NCBI GenBank assembly: GCA_947456955.1
Contig: CANGTQ010000010.1
Location: forward strand, 47,992 to 111,991
Direction of reading: 5' to 3'
Source of the DNA: Flavobacteriaceae bacterium
GTDB taxonomy: Bacteria > Bacteroidota > Bacteroidia > Flavobacteriales > Flavobacteriaceae
DNA: 64,000 nt
The notes under the pieces are model-generated. The model worked only from the letters and a program-made list of their open reading frames with translations. It made no database searches and was not told where the DNA came from. The translations under genes were made by a program, and so were the position numbers. Each line of letters starts with the position of its first letter. Position 1 is the stretch's first letter. Positions 42,411-50,406 of the stretch are shown here, one piece after another.

Positions 42411-42788
42411 ATGGAAGTTACAGGAAAAATTAAGGTAATTAATGCTGAGCAACAAGTGAGTGCCAGTTTTAAAAAAAGAGAATTAGTTGTGGCAACGGAA
42501 GAGCAATATCCACAATTTATCAGTATCAACTTTGTGCAAGACAAATGTGATTTGTTGAACAATTACAATGTAGGCGATGCTGTAAAAGTGTCAATCAATT
42601 TGAGAGGAAGAGAATGGGTAAATCCACAAGGAGAAACCAAATATTTCAACGATATTCAAGGTTGGAGAGTAGAGAAACTTCAATCTGAAGCACCAAGTGC
42701 TGCACCAATGGCTCCAATGCCACCGGCAGAAGCTTTTGCACCGGCAACTAACTTTAACGAAGAAGAGCACGACGATTTGCCTTTCTAG
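42411..42788 (+). CDS. DUF3127 protein with SSB-like acidic tip
   Basis: 125 residues from the ATG at 42411; an upstream in-frame ATG lies inside the flavin reductase gene. Residues 1-85 are a DUF3127 OB-fold-like domain (MEVTGKIKVINAEQQVSAS, VGDAVKVSINLRGREWVN). A Pro/Ala-rich linker leads to an end reading EEEHDDLPF, nearly identical in type to the DLPF tip of the window's SSB. A DNA- or RNA-binding protein that recruits repair or replication partners is inferred. Confidence 0.85.
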   Translation: MEVTGKIKVINAEQQVSASFKKRELVVATEEQYPQFISINFVQDKCDLLNNYNVGDAVKVSINLRGREWVNPQGETKYFNDIQGWRVEKLQSEAPSAAPMAPMPPAEAFAPATNFNEEEHDDLPF

Positions 42789-42796
42789 TTTTTTTT

Positions 42797-42900
42797 CTAA
42801 ACCACAAAGAACACTAAGTTTACACAAAGCTCACAAGGATTTGTTTAAGTTTAGTGTTTTTTTGTGTCCTTGGTGCATTCTTTGTGTCCTTCGTGGTTAA
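42797..42900. repeat. Imperfect inverted repeat (aaccacaaag / ctttgtg...gtggttaa)
   Basis: The left arm aaaccacaaagaacactaag with acacaaagctcacaagg pairs with the right arm ccttggtgcattctttgtgtccttcgtggttaa. The whole element is about 100 bases, filling the gap between DUF3127 and aat. Single or variant arms occur at 24505 and 58340-58437. Confidence 0.7.
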
Positions 42901-43545
42901 ATGATTATTATGTATTTCCTATCCAAAGACTTATATTTCCCGCCAGTAGACGAAGCTTCCATAGAAGGCGTTCTTGCTATTGGTGGCGATTTGTCTGTGG
43001 AGCGATTGCAACTTGCTTATCGTGGTGGAATTTTTCCTTGGTTTAATGAAGACGAACCCATATTGTGGTGGTCTCCGCCTGAAAGAATGGTAGTTGTTCC
43101 CTCTATTTATAAAGTTTCTAAAAGCATTCGGAATCTGCTTAATCAAAATAAATTTAAAGTTACGTTTAATCAAAACTTTCGCGATGTAATTCTTGGTTGT
43201 AAGCAAATTGATCGACCTGGTCAGGATGGGACTTGGCTTTCCGATGATTTTGTGGAATCCTATACCAAACTCCATGAAATGGGAATTGCAAAATCGGTTG
43301 AGGTTTGGCAAAATGATGAATTGGTCGGCGGTTTATACGGCGTTGATTTGGGACACATATTCTGTGGCGAAAGTATGTTCTCCAAAGTGCCCAATGCAAG
43401 CAAAATTGCATTTGTTACCCTGATAAATTTTCTAAAAGAAAACAATTATAAACTTTTGGATTGCCAAGTGCACAATGACCATTTGGAAAAACTTGGTGCT
43501 TTTGAAGTTTCAAGAGATGTTTTTATGAGAGTATTAAAAAGTTAG
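42901..43545 (+). CDS. aat: Leucyl/phenylalanyl-tRNA-protein transferase
   Basis: Adds Leu or Phe from aminoacyl-tRNA to proteins with N-terminal Arg or Lys, marking them for ClpS/ClpAP degradation (N-degron pathway). The signature FPPVDEAS...GVLAIGGDLSVERLQLAY near residue 12 and GIFPWFNEDEPILWWSPPER near 46 are clear, as is HIFCGESMFS near 155. The ATG at 42901 may be replaced by the one at 42910 (MYFLSKDLYFPP), which agrees better with relatives. It follows the inverted repeat directly. Confidence 0.95.
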   Translation: MIIMYFLSKDLYFPPVDEASIEGVLAIGGDLSVERLQLAYRGGIFPWFNEDEPILWWSPPERMVVVPSIYKVSKSIRNLLNQNKFKVTFNQNFRDVILGCKQIDRPGQDGTWLSDDFVESYTKLHEMGIAKSVEVWQNDELVGGLYGVDLGHIFCGESMFSKVPNASKIAFVTLINFLKENNYKLLDCQVHNDHLEKLGAFEVSRDVFMRVLKS

Positions 43546-43604
43546 TCGCAGTATTTAGTTTCAGTTTATAGTATATTTCTGCAAACTTAGACTGCGGCTG
43601 AAAA

Positions 43605-44165
43605 CTACTTCCTTTTCCAACATTCCTCCACATGATCATTAACCATTCCTGTTGCTTGCATGTGAGCGTATACAACTGTTGATCCCACAAACTTAAATCC
43701 ACGCTTTTTTAAATCTTTACTCAACTCATCTGAAATTTCATTAACCGCAGGAACATCTTTCAACGTTTTTGGATTGTTGTCGATTGGTTTTCCATCGGTA
43801 AAACCCCAAATATAGTTGGAAAAACTTCCAAATTCTTTTTGTGTTTCCATAAAAGCAATCGCATTAATAATGGTGCCTTTTATCTTTAGTCCGTTGCGGA
43901 TGATTCCGGCATCCTGCATCAGTCTTTCGATTTCGGCATCACCATATTGCGCTATTTTTTTATAGTTAAATTGGTCAAAAGCCTTGCGGAAATTATCACG
44001 CTTTTTTAAAATGGTATACCAACTCAAGCCTGCCTGAAAAGTTTCCAAAACCAAAAACTCAAATAGTTTATCGTCTTCATAAACCGGATTTCCCCATTCG
44101 TTATCATGGTAATCTCTATATAAATCATCTTTTTCACACCAGGCGCAGCGGGTTTTATTTCCCAT
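43605..44165 (-). CDS. tag: DNA-3-methyladenine glycosylase I
   Basis: Base-excision repair enzyme for 3-methyladenine. The ATG at 44163-44165 gives MGNKTRCAWCEKDDLYRDYHD. CAWC and the C-terminal HMQATGMVNDHVEECW hold the Cys and His ligands of the zinc snap. FLVLETFQAGLSWYTIL near residue 40 is the helix-hairpin-helix region. 186 residues is normal. Its start overlaps the end of the upstream transporter gene by 11 bases, so both are one transcript. Confidence 0.95.
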   Translation of the reverse strand: MGNKTRCAWCEKDDLYRDYHDNEWGNPVYEDDKLFEFLVLETFQAGLSWYTILKKRDNFRKAFDQFNYKKIAQYGDAEIERLMQDAGIIRNGLKIKGTIINAIAFMETQKEFGSFSNYIWGFTDGKPIDNNPKTLKDVPAVNEISDELSKDLKKRGFKFVGSTVVYAHMQATGMVNDHVEECWKRK

Positions 44166-44805
44166 CTTTGGCAATATATTTATCAATTAAATTATGACCT
44201 AAATAAATCATTGGTGTCATTAAAACCGCAATAGCGAGTTTAACCGAATAGCCTGTCATGGCAGAAAGAAAAAAGGTTTTTGTATCCATAATACCAGGTA
44301 ACCAAAAGGCAATTCCCAAAACAATAAAACTGTCAAACAATTGCGAAATCACCGTTGAGCCGGTACTTCGTAACCATATCATTTTGTTTCCCGTTTTTCT
44401 TTTAAAAAAATGAAAAATACTGACGTCTATCAATTGCGAAATCAAAAAGGCAGTTATACTTCCAACAATTATCAATTGGCTTTGACCAAAAACGGCATTA
44501 AACTGCAATGTTGAAACGGTACTAATTCCAGAAGATGGAATTTTCATTGCAAAGAATAATACGATAAAGGTATAAGCAATAAGGCAAGCTGTGATTATAG
44601 AGAGTTTGCGAACGCCTTTTTCACCAAAATATTCATTGATTAAATCGGTTGTTACAAATACAACCGGCCAGGGTAATATACCAATACTCATAACAGCCGG
44701 CCCAACATCAATTAGTTTTCCGCCGATAAGTTCTGCTACAACAGCATTTGTTATAAATATTCCTGCAAGTACAACATATACAATATCTTTTTTAGATTGA
44801 AACAT
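44155..44805 (-). CDS. yhhQ: Queuosine precursor transporter, YhhQ/QPTR family
   Basis: About six transmembrane segments and the VUT_1/DUF165 signatures (FITNAVVAELIGGKLIDVG, PWPVVFVTTDLINEYFGEKG near residue 48). Family members import preQ0/preQ1 for queuosine tRNA modification. The ATG at 44803-44805 (MFQSKKDIVY) is preferred over ATGs at 44880 and 44898: it gives 216 residues, and a TAaaTTTG box sits at 44823-44830 on this strand, 17 bases before it. The longer start would place the box inside the gene. A longer N-terminus cannot be excluded. Confidence 0.85.
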   Translation of the reverse strand: MFQSKKDIVYVVLAGIFITNAVVAELIGGKLIDVGPAVMSIGILPWPVVFVTTDLINEYFGEKGVRKLSIITACLIAYTFIVLFFAMKIPSSGISTVSTLQFNAVFGQSQLIIVGSITAFLISQLIDVSIFHFFKRKTGNKMIWLRSTGSTVISQLFDSFIVLGIAFWLPGIMDTKTFFLSAMTGYSVKLAIAVLMTPMIYLGHNLIDKYIAKDGK

Positions 44806-44822
44806 GGGGCAGTATTTTTTTT

Positions 44823-44888
44823 CAAATTTATACAATTTTGGTAAAAACTTTTGAAGTAATGAGATGAATTGATTTTTCATTACTTTTG
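44823..44888. promoter_or_regulatory. Divergent promoter region, yhhQ / M3 peptidase
   Basis: The minus-strand box TAaaTTTG is at 44823-44830 and the plus-strand box TAcTTTTG at 44881-44888. Between them lie the inverted repeat aagtaatga (44854-44862)/tcattactt (44877-44885), partly covering the plus box. The direct repeat ttttggtaaaaac occurs near 44836 and 44884. A repressor could act here. Confidence 0.5.
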
Positions 44889-44909
44889 GTAAAAACAAAC
44901 AAATTTATA

Positions 44910-47027
44910 ATGAAAAAAATAATTTTAACATTGATTATGATTGCCTCTACACTTATAATAAATGCACAAGCAAATCGCAATGCCTTACTAAATGATTGGA
45001 CCGGACCTTATGGTGGTGTTCCTGCATTTACAGATTACAAACTACAAGATTTAAAACCTGCACTTGAATTTGCGATTCAAGAAAAATTGACCGAAATTTC
45101 TAAAATTGCTAATAATCCTAAACCGGCAACTTTTACCAATACTATAGTCGCGTTAGAAAAAGCAGGTAAGAGATACAGTCAAATTTATGCGGTTTTCGGA
45201 ATTTATAGTGCTAATATGAACAGCCCGGAATTTGAGCCCATTGAAACCGAAATGACGCCCAAATTTTCAGAACTTAACAACAAGTATTACCAAAATGCAA
45301 AACTTTTTAGCAGAATAGCGAAAGTTTATAATTATCCTTCAACAAAAAAATTAACTAGTGAACAGCAACGATTGGTTTGGTTGTACTATTCCAACTTTGT
45401 TCGCGAAGGCGCCAAAGCTGATGCAAAAAGCAAAGTAAGAATAGCCCAAATTAATAAAGAATTAGCGGCTTTATTTACCAAGTTTAGTCAAAATCAATTA
45501 GCTGACGAAGGCAATTATTATTTGGAACTAAAAACTGAAGCCGATTTCGATGGCTTGCCTGATGAATTAAAAAATGCCGCCATTGCTGACGCCAAAGACA
45601 GAAAACTAAACGTAATGGGTTGCATTGCCAATACACGCTCGTCTATTGAACCTTTTTTGACATTTTCAAATCGTAGAGATTTAAGAGAAAAAGCGTTTCA
45701 AATTTTCACCAGTCGAGGCGACAATGATAATGCCAATAACAATAATAAAACATTAGTTCAAATTTTAAAACTAAGAGAAGAGAAAGCAAAATTATTAGGG
45801 TTCAAAACTTTTGCCGATTGGAGTTTGTCTAATACTATGGCGCAAAAACCGCAAAAAACGTTAGATTTAATGATGTCTGTTTGGACACCGGCAGTAGAAA
45901 AAGTTCATGCTGATGTTGCCGATATGCAAAAAATGGCTGATGCTGAAGGTGGAAATTTCAAAATTGCGGCTTGGGATTATCGCTATTATTCTGAAAAAGT
46001 AAGAAAGGCAAAATACGATTTAGATCAAAATGATTTAAAGCCATATTTGCAATTGGAAAAATTGCGCGAAGGAATGTTTTGGGTAGCTGGAGAGATTTTC
46101 CATTTAGGATTCAGACAAGTTAACAACGTTCCTGTTTTCCATCCTGATGTTAGAGTTTGGGAAGTATATAATAAAGGCACAAATAAGATAGTTGGTGTTT
46201 GGTATTTTGACCCGTATGCTCGCAAAGGAAAACGTTCCGGCGCATGGATGAATGCCACGAGAGAGCAAAGCAGAGTTAATGGAGATGTTATTACCATTGT
46301 GTCTAACAACTGTAATTTCATTAAAGGAAAAGACGGAGAACCAATTTTGATTTCATGGGATGATGCAAGTACATTATTCCATGAATTTGGGCATGCCTTA
46401 CATGGCTTGAATTCAAATGTTACATATCCTAGTTTATCAGGAACAAACACACCAAGAGATTATGTGGAGTTTCCATCTCAAATTTTGGAGCGATGGTTAG
46501 CCACACCACAAGTCTTGAATCAGTTTGCATTACATTATAAAACAGGTGAACCGATGCCGATGGCTTTGGTAGAAAGAAATGGTAAAGCGGCAACTTTTAA
46601 CGAAGCATTTTCAACTGTAGAAACTATTGCAAGTGCATTGGTAGATATGAAATTACATTTGTTAGAAAACCCAGATATTGATCCAAAACAATTTGAAAAA
46701 GAAACTTTAGATGCATTAAAAATGCCAAGCGAAATTGTAATGCGTCATCGTATTCCACAATTTGGGCATATCTTTTCTGACGATGCTTATGCTGCGGGTT
46801 ATTATGGTTATTTGTGGGCAGATGCTATCAGTGCGGATGCAACAGAAGCCTTTACCGAAACTAAAGATGGTTTGTATAATAAAGAAGTTGCCAAACGCTT
46901 AAACGACTATGTTTTTAGTATAGGAAACACAATTGACCCTGAAATTGCATACAAAAAATTCCGAGGTAGAGATGTAAATACAAAAGCTTTGATGCGAGCC
47001 AGAGGTTTCGAAGTTCAGAAGAAATAA
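44910..47027 (+). CDS. M3 family metallopeptidase (peptidyl-dipeptidase/oligopeptidase), exported
   Basis: 705 residues from the ATG at 44910, with a signal peptide MKKIILTLIMIASTLIINAQ. An in-frame TTG 24 bases earlier is not needed. The zinc motif HEFGH lies in TLFHEFGHALHGL near residue 490, with the third ligand Glu about 25 residues on (PRDYVEFPSQILE). The length and the C-terminal GHIFSDDAYAAGYYGYLWAD match Dcp-type peptidyl-dipeptidases. It degrades short peptides in the periplasm. Confidence 0.93.
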   Translation: MKKIILTLIMIASTLIINAQANRNALLNDWTGPYGGVPAFTDYKLQDLKPALEFAIQEKLTEISKIANNPKPATFTNTIVALEKAGKRYSQIYAVFGIYSANMNSPEFEPIETEMTPKFSELNNKYYQNAKLFSRIAKVYNYPSTKKLTSEQQRLVWLYYSNFVREGAKADAKSKVRIAQINKELAALFTKFSQNQLADEGNYYLELKTEADFDGLPDELKNAAIADAKDRKLNVMGCIANTRSSIEPFLTFSNRRDLREKAFQIFTSRGDNDNANNNNKTLVQILKLREEKAKLLGFKTFADWSLSNTMAQKPQKTLDLMMSVWTPAVEKVHADVADMQKMADAEGGNFKIAAWDYRYYSEKVRKAKYDLDQNDLKPYLQLEKLREGMFWVAGEIFHLGFRQVNNVPVFHPDVRVWEVYNKGTNKIVGVWYFDPYARKGKRSGAWMNATREQSRVNGDVITIVSNNCNFIKGKDGEPILISWDDASTLFHEFGHALHGLNSNVTYPSLSGTNTPRDYVEFPSQILERWLATPQVLNQFALHYKTGEPMPMALVERNGKAATFNEAFSTVETIASALVDMKLHLLENPDIDPKQFEKETLDALKMPSEIVMRHRIPQFGHIFSDDAYAAGYYGYLWADAISADATEAFTETKDGLYNKEVAKRLNDYVFSIGNTIDPEIAYKKFRGRDVNTKALMRARGFEVQKK

Positions 47028-47033
47028 TAAGTA

Positions 47034-47066
47034 AAAAACCCAAATCTATCGATTTGGGTTTTTTTA
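47034..47066. terminator. Bidirectional terminator between M3 gene and tsf
   Basis: Arms aaacccaaatc and gatttgggttt with a tatc loop, A-rich before and T-rich after. Confidence 0.9.
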
Positions 47067-47103
47067 TTTTTCCGGTTAGATTCTAATACAAGTTCAGAAT
47101 AAA

Positions 47104-48072
47104 TTATCCTAAAGCAACTCTTTTGAAACCTGTAATTTCAACGTTGAATCCTTTAACATAATCGCCTACTTTTTTACTGTCATCTTTGATGAAGTTTTGA
47201 TCTAATAAAGCTTTCTCTTGATCTAAAGTTGTATTGTCAGAGATGAAACGTTGCACTTTTCCAGGAACAATTTTATCCCAAATTTGTTCTGGTTTACCTT
47301 CCGCTTTTAATTCAGCTTTAGCATCTTCTTCCGCTTGTTTTAAAACTTCTTCAGTTAATTGAGAGAAAGAGATATATTTAGGAACATTTTTCAAAGTTTT
47401 CCCTAAACGTTTTGCTTCTTCATTTTCTTTTTCGATAACAGCAATACGAGCAGCAAGTTCAGAAGCAACGAAAGCAGGATCAAAATCTTTGTAAGATAAT
47501 GTATCAGCTCCCATAGAAGCCACTTGCATAGAGATGTCTTTTGTTAAAACATCAGCGTTGGCAATTGGTGCAGATATTGCAGTTAAGGCAGAAATTTTGT
47601 TAACGTGAACATAAGATCCAACGAAAGCGCCTTCTAAGATTTCAAAACCACCTATTTCGATTTTTTCACCGATAACACCAGTTTGTTCGATTAATTTTTC
47701 AGCCACAGTAATTCCGTTGAAATCGGAAGCTAAGAATGCTTCTTTAGAAGAGAAGTTGATTGCTTTTTCAACTAATTCTTTAGCCAAAGTTACGAAAGCT
47801 TCATTTTTACCTACGAAATCTGTTTCGCAATTTAAAGTGATGATAGCGCCTTTAGTTTTGTCAGCATTGATAAAAGAAACAGCAGCACCTTCAGAAGACT
47901 CACGGTCAGAACGGTTAGCGGCAACTTTTTGCCCTTTTTCTCTAAGGTTTTGTATAGCTTTATCGAAATCTCCTTCAGCTTCAACTAAAGCTTTTTTACA
48001 GTCCATCATTCCGGCACCTGTAGTTTGTCTTAATTTATTTACGTCTGCAGCAGTAATTGTGATTGTTGACAT
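47104..48072 (-). CDS. tsf: Translation elongation factor Ts
   Basis: Guanine-nucleotide exchange factor for EF-Tu. The N-terminal UBA-like domain has VNKLRQTTGAGMMDCKKALVEA near residue 11, and the EF-Tu contact TLNCETDFVGKNEAF lies near 80. The 322 residues are longer than E. coli's 283, common in Bacteroidota. It follows rpsB on the same strand with a 112-base repeat-bearing gap. Confidence 0.97.
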   Translation of the reverse strand: MSTITITAADVNKLRQTTGAGMMDCKKALVEAEGDFDKAIQNLREKGQKVAANRSDRESSEGAAVSFINADKTKGAIITLNCETDFVGKNEAFVTLAKELVEKAINFSSKEAFLASDFNGITVAEKLIEQTGVIGEKIEIGGFEILEGAFVGSYVHVNKISALTAISAPIANADVLTKDISMQVASMGADTLSYKDFDPAFVASELAARIAVIEKENEEAKRLGKTLKNVPKYISFSQLTEEVLKQAEEDAKAELKAEGKPEQIWDKIVPGKVQRFISDNTTLDQEKALLDQNFIKDDSKKVGDYVKGFNVEITGFKRVALG

Positions 48073-48107
48073 AATATTTTTTAATTTAAAAGTTTTTTAA
48101 AAGTAAA

Positions 48108-48178
48108 TTACGAATTACGAATTTAAAATTACGAGTCAAAATAATCCGTAATTCTTAATTCATAATTCGTAATTATTT
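48108..48178. repeat. attacgaatt repeat cluster between rpsB and tsf
   Basis: Repeated aattacgaatt and its complement form several overlapping inverted repeats (aattacgaattacgaattt ... cataattcgtaatt). Similar clusters are behind nrdA and ahcY. Confidence 0.6.
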
Positions 48179-48184
48179 TTTGTT

Positions 48185-49069
48185 TTATTCTTCAGTTTTA
48201 GTTTCTGTAGCTTCTACTTCAGGAGCAACTTCCACTTCTGGCGCAGCTTCAACTGCCTCAACTTCTGGCGCAGCTTCTGCAACTGGAGCTTCTACTTCAG
48301 CAGCAGCTTCTACTACTTCAGCAGCAGTTACTTCTTCAACAGCATCAACTTCATGAGTATCATCACCTTCTTTGTCAGAAGTTCTGTTAGCCAATCCGTC
48401 AATAACTGCAGCAGTTACTAAAGATAAGATTTTTTCAATTGATTTTGAAGCATCATCATTGGCTGGAATAACGTAATCTACTTCACGTGGATCAGAGTTA
48501 GTATCAACCATTGCGAAAACTGGAATGTTTAATTTTTGTGCTTCTTTTATTGCGATGTGTTCAGCTTTGATATCCACTACAAATAATGCAGCAGGTAATC
48601 TTGACATATCTGCAATAGAACCTAAGTTCTTCTCTAATTTTGCACGAAGACGATCTACTTGAAGACGTTCTTTTTTAGACAAAGTCATAAAAGTTCCGTC
48701 TTTCTTCATTTTATCAATAGTAGCCATTTTTTTAACAGCTTTACGGATAGTAACGAAGTTGGTTAACATACCACCTGGCCATCTTTCAGTGATGTACGGC
48801 ATGTTACAAGCTACTGCTTTTTCAGCAACGATGTCTTTTGCTTGTTTTTTGGTAGCTACGAAAAGTATTTTTCTACCTGATGCTGCGATTTTTTTCAAAG
48901 CTTCGTTAGCTTCTTCAATTTTTGCAGCTGTTTTATATAGATTGATAATGTGAATTCCATTACGCTCCATATAAATGTAAGGAGCCATATTTGGATCCCA
49001 CTTACGAGTCATGTGTCCGAAGTGAACACCTGCCTCTAATAAATCTTTAACTTCAATTTTGTTTGCCAT
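48185..49069 (-). CDS. rpsB: 30S ribosomal protein S2 with long acidic tail
   Basis: Small-subunit protein. The ATG at 49067-49069 (MANKIEVKDLLEAGVHFGHMT) matches relatives; an upstream in-frame ATG is rejected. RKWDPNMAPYIYMERNGIHIINL and DTNSDPREVDYVIPANDDASKSIE are bS2 hallmarks. The final 60 or so residues are an Ala/Glu/Val repeat tail (VEAAAEVEAPVAEAAPEVEA and so on), strongly acidic. Total 294 residues against about 241 in E. coli. It lies downstream of rpsI. Confidence 0.96.
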   Translation of the reverse strand: MANKIEVKDLLEAGVHFGHMTRKWDPNMAPYIYMERNGIHIINLYKTAAKIEEANEALKKIAASGRKILFVATKKQAKDIVAEKAVACNMPYITERWPGGMLTNFVTIRKAVKKMATIDKMKKDGTFMTLSKKERLQVDRLRAKLEKNLGSIADMSRLPAALFVVDIKAEHIAIKEAQKLNIPVFAMVDTNSDPREVDYVIPANDDASKSIEKILSLVTAAVIDGLANRTSDKEGDDTHEVDAVEEVTAAEVVEAAAEVEAPVAEAAPEVEAVEAAPEVEVAPEVEATETKTEE

Positions 49070-49221
49070 TGTGTAATAGTTTACGTTCCGTTTGATTAGC
49101 AATGCGTCACCTTTTTCGCTTTAAGCCTTTCGACTTTTAGACTTTGGACTGCATTTCGATGCTAAACTAATTCCCTTTTTACAAGGAATATCGACAACTT
49201 TGTTTTTAATTCTAATTTGGA

Positions 49222-49293
49222 ATGCTGAATTAATTTCAGCATCTGTGTGTAATAATTCGAGTAATCTTAAAAGATACTGAAACGAGTTCAGTA
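49222..49293. repeat. Two palindromes downstream of rpsI
   Basis: The palindrome atgctgaa...ttcagcat is at 49222-49242. A second, atactgaa...ttcagtat, is at 49275-49293, ending one base before the rpsI stop codon (minus strand). Both belong to the CTGAA palindrome family, and the second may stop or stabilise the rplM-rpsI transcript. Confidence 0.65.
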
Positions 49294-49680
49294 TTAACGT
49301 TTCGAGAATTGGAATCTCTTACGCGCTTTTTTCTGACCGAATTTTTTACGTTCTACCATTCTTGGATCTCTTGTTAGTAATCCTTCTGGTTTTAGGATAG
49401 CTCTATTTTCAGCTTCCACTTCACACATTGCTCTTGCAATTGCCATTCTCACAGCTTCTGCTTGCCCTGTTGAACCACCACCATATACATTTACATTTAC
49501 ATCAAAGTTAGTTGCGTTTTCTGTCATAGACATTGGTTGCAACACTTTGTATTGTAAAGTGGCTGTTGGGAAGTAGTTATTAAATTCTCTTTTGTTTACG
49601 GTAATTTTTCCAGTTCCTTCTGAAACATAAACACGTGCCACTGCACATTTTCTTCTACCGATTTTGTGAATAACTCCCAT
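49294..49680 (-). CDS. rpsI: 30S ribosomal protein S9
   Basis: 128 residues, with the C-terminal KRFQFSKR tail that reaches the P-site tRNA in known ribosomes. GRRKCAVARVYVSEGTGKITVN near residue 7 and GGGSTGQAEAVRMAIARA near 67 are diagnostic. Its ATG overlaps the rplM stop by one base, so it is translated in tandem with rplM. Confidence 0.97.
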   Translation of the reverse strand: MGVIHKIGRRKCAVARVYVSEGTGKITVNKREFNNYFPTATLQYKVLQPMSMTENATNFDVNVNVYGGGSTGQAEAVRMAIARAMCEVEAENRAILKPEGLLTRDPRMVERKKFGQKKARKRFQFSKR

Positions 49681-50135
49681 TACTTAAGATCGTTTAGGTT
49701 AACTGTTTTAGGTTTTTGCGCACCTTGTTTGTGCTCAGTTCCTACAACAACATTTAAATTTCTGAAAAGTTCTGCTCCTAATTTATTTTTAGGCAACATA
49801 CCTTTCACTGCTTTTTCAATTAGCAAAGCAGGGTTTTTTGATTGCAAAACCTTTGCAGTCAAACTTCTTTGTCCTCCCGGATAACCTGTGTGACGGATGT
49901 ACGTTTTGTCATCCAACTTGTTACCTGTAAGGTTGATTTTCTCTGCGTTGATAACAATTACGTTATCTCCACAGTCGACGTGAGGTGTATAACTTGGTTT
50001 GTATTTACCTCTTAAAAGCATTGCGACTTTTGAAGCAAAACGACCTAAGTTATGACCATCAGCATCTACAATGATCCACTCTTTTTGAGAAGTGGCCTTG
50101 GTTGCAGATTGTGTCTTGTAGCTTAATGCGTCCAT
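49680..50135 (-). CDS. rplM: 50S ribosomal protein L13
   Basis: Early assembly protein of the large subunit. The ATG at 50133-50135 (MDALSYKTQSATKATSQKEW) fits Flavobacterial L13; a frame extending to 50189 would run into the leader and promoter. WIIVDADGHNLGRFASKVA and the HVDCGDNVIVINAEK stretch are typical. 151 residues. First gene of the rplM-rpsI(-rpsB-tsf) series. Confidence 0.96.
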   Translation of the reverse strand: MDALSYKTQSATKATSQKEWIIVDADGHNLGRFASKVAMLLRGKYKPSYTPHVDCGDNVIVINAEKINLTGNKLDDKTYIRHTGYPGGQRSLTAKVLQSKNPALLIEKAVKGMLPKNKLGAELFRNLNVVVGTEHKQGAQKPKTVNLNDLK

Positions 50136-50162
50136 AATATTATTTAAATTAAACATTCCATT

Positions 50163-50209
50163 CCCAATAAAGGGAGTGCAAAAGTACAATTATTTATTAA
50201 TAAAGCAAA
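50163..50209 (-). promoter_or_regulatory. rplM promoter with transcript-initial hairpin
   Basis: On the minus strand TTTG (50206-50209) and TAcTTTTG (50179-50186) are 19 bases apart. The leader begins with a short hairpin tccc-tttatt-ggga (50163-50176). Confidence 0.65.
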
Positions 50210-50406
50210 TAGCATTTTTTAAATATTTTTAAAGTGAATGTAATTTTCGTTAAAATCCTATTAATTAATAGGCTTAGCAACCTGTAAGCAACCAAGTTAT
50301 ATGTAAAAAAAGCAAAGTATTTCTTAAATTTTGTCGTCAACTTTAGCACTTGCATATTATATTGCAGAATAAATTTGACTATTTTTACATTTTTAAGACA
50401 ATAAAA

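Noticed and set aside
42797..42900. Insertion sequence
   Set aside because: There are inverted arms but no transposase reading frame; kept as a repeat only.
48108..48178. Possible CRISPR array from repeated attacgaatt
   Set aside because: Units are about 10 bases, irregular and partly inverted; there are no spacers of constant length.
50283..50406. LacI-type operator upstream of the LacI-family gene
   Set aside because: A weak tgca...tgca symmetry near 50352-50367 lacks the central CG step typical of LacI-family operators.
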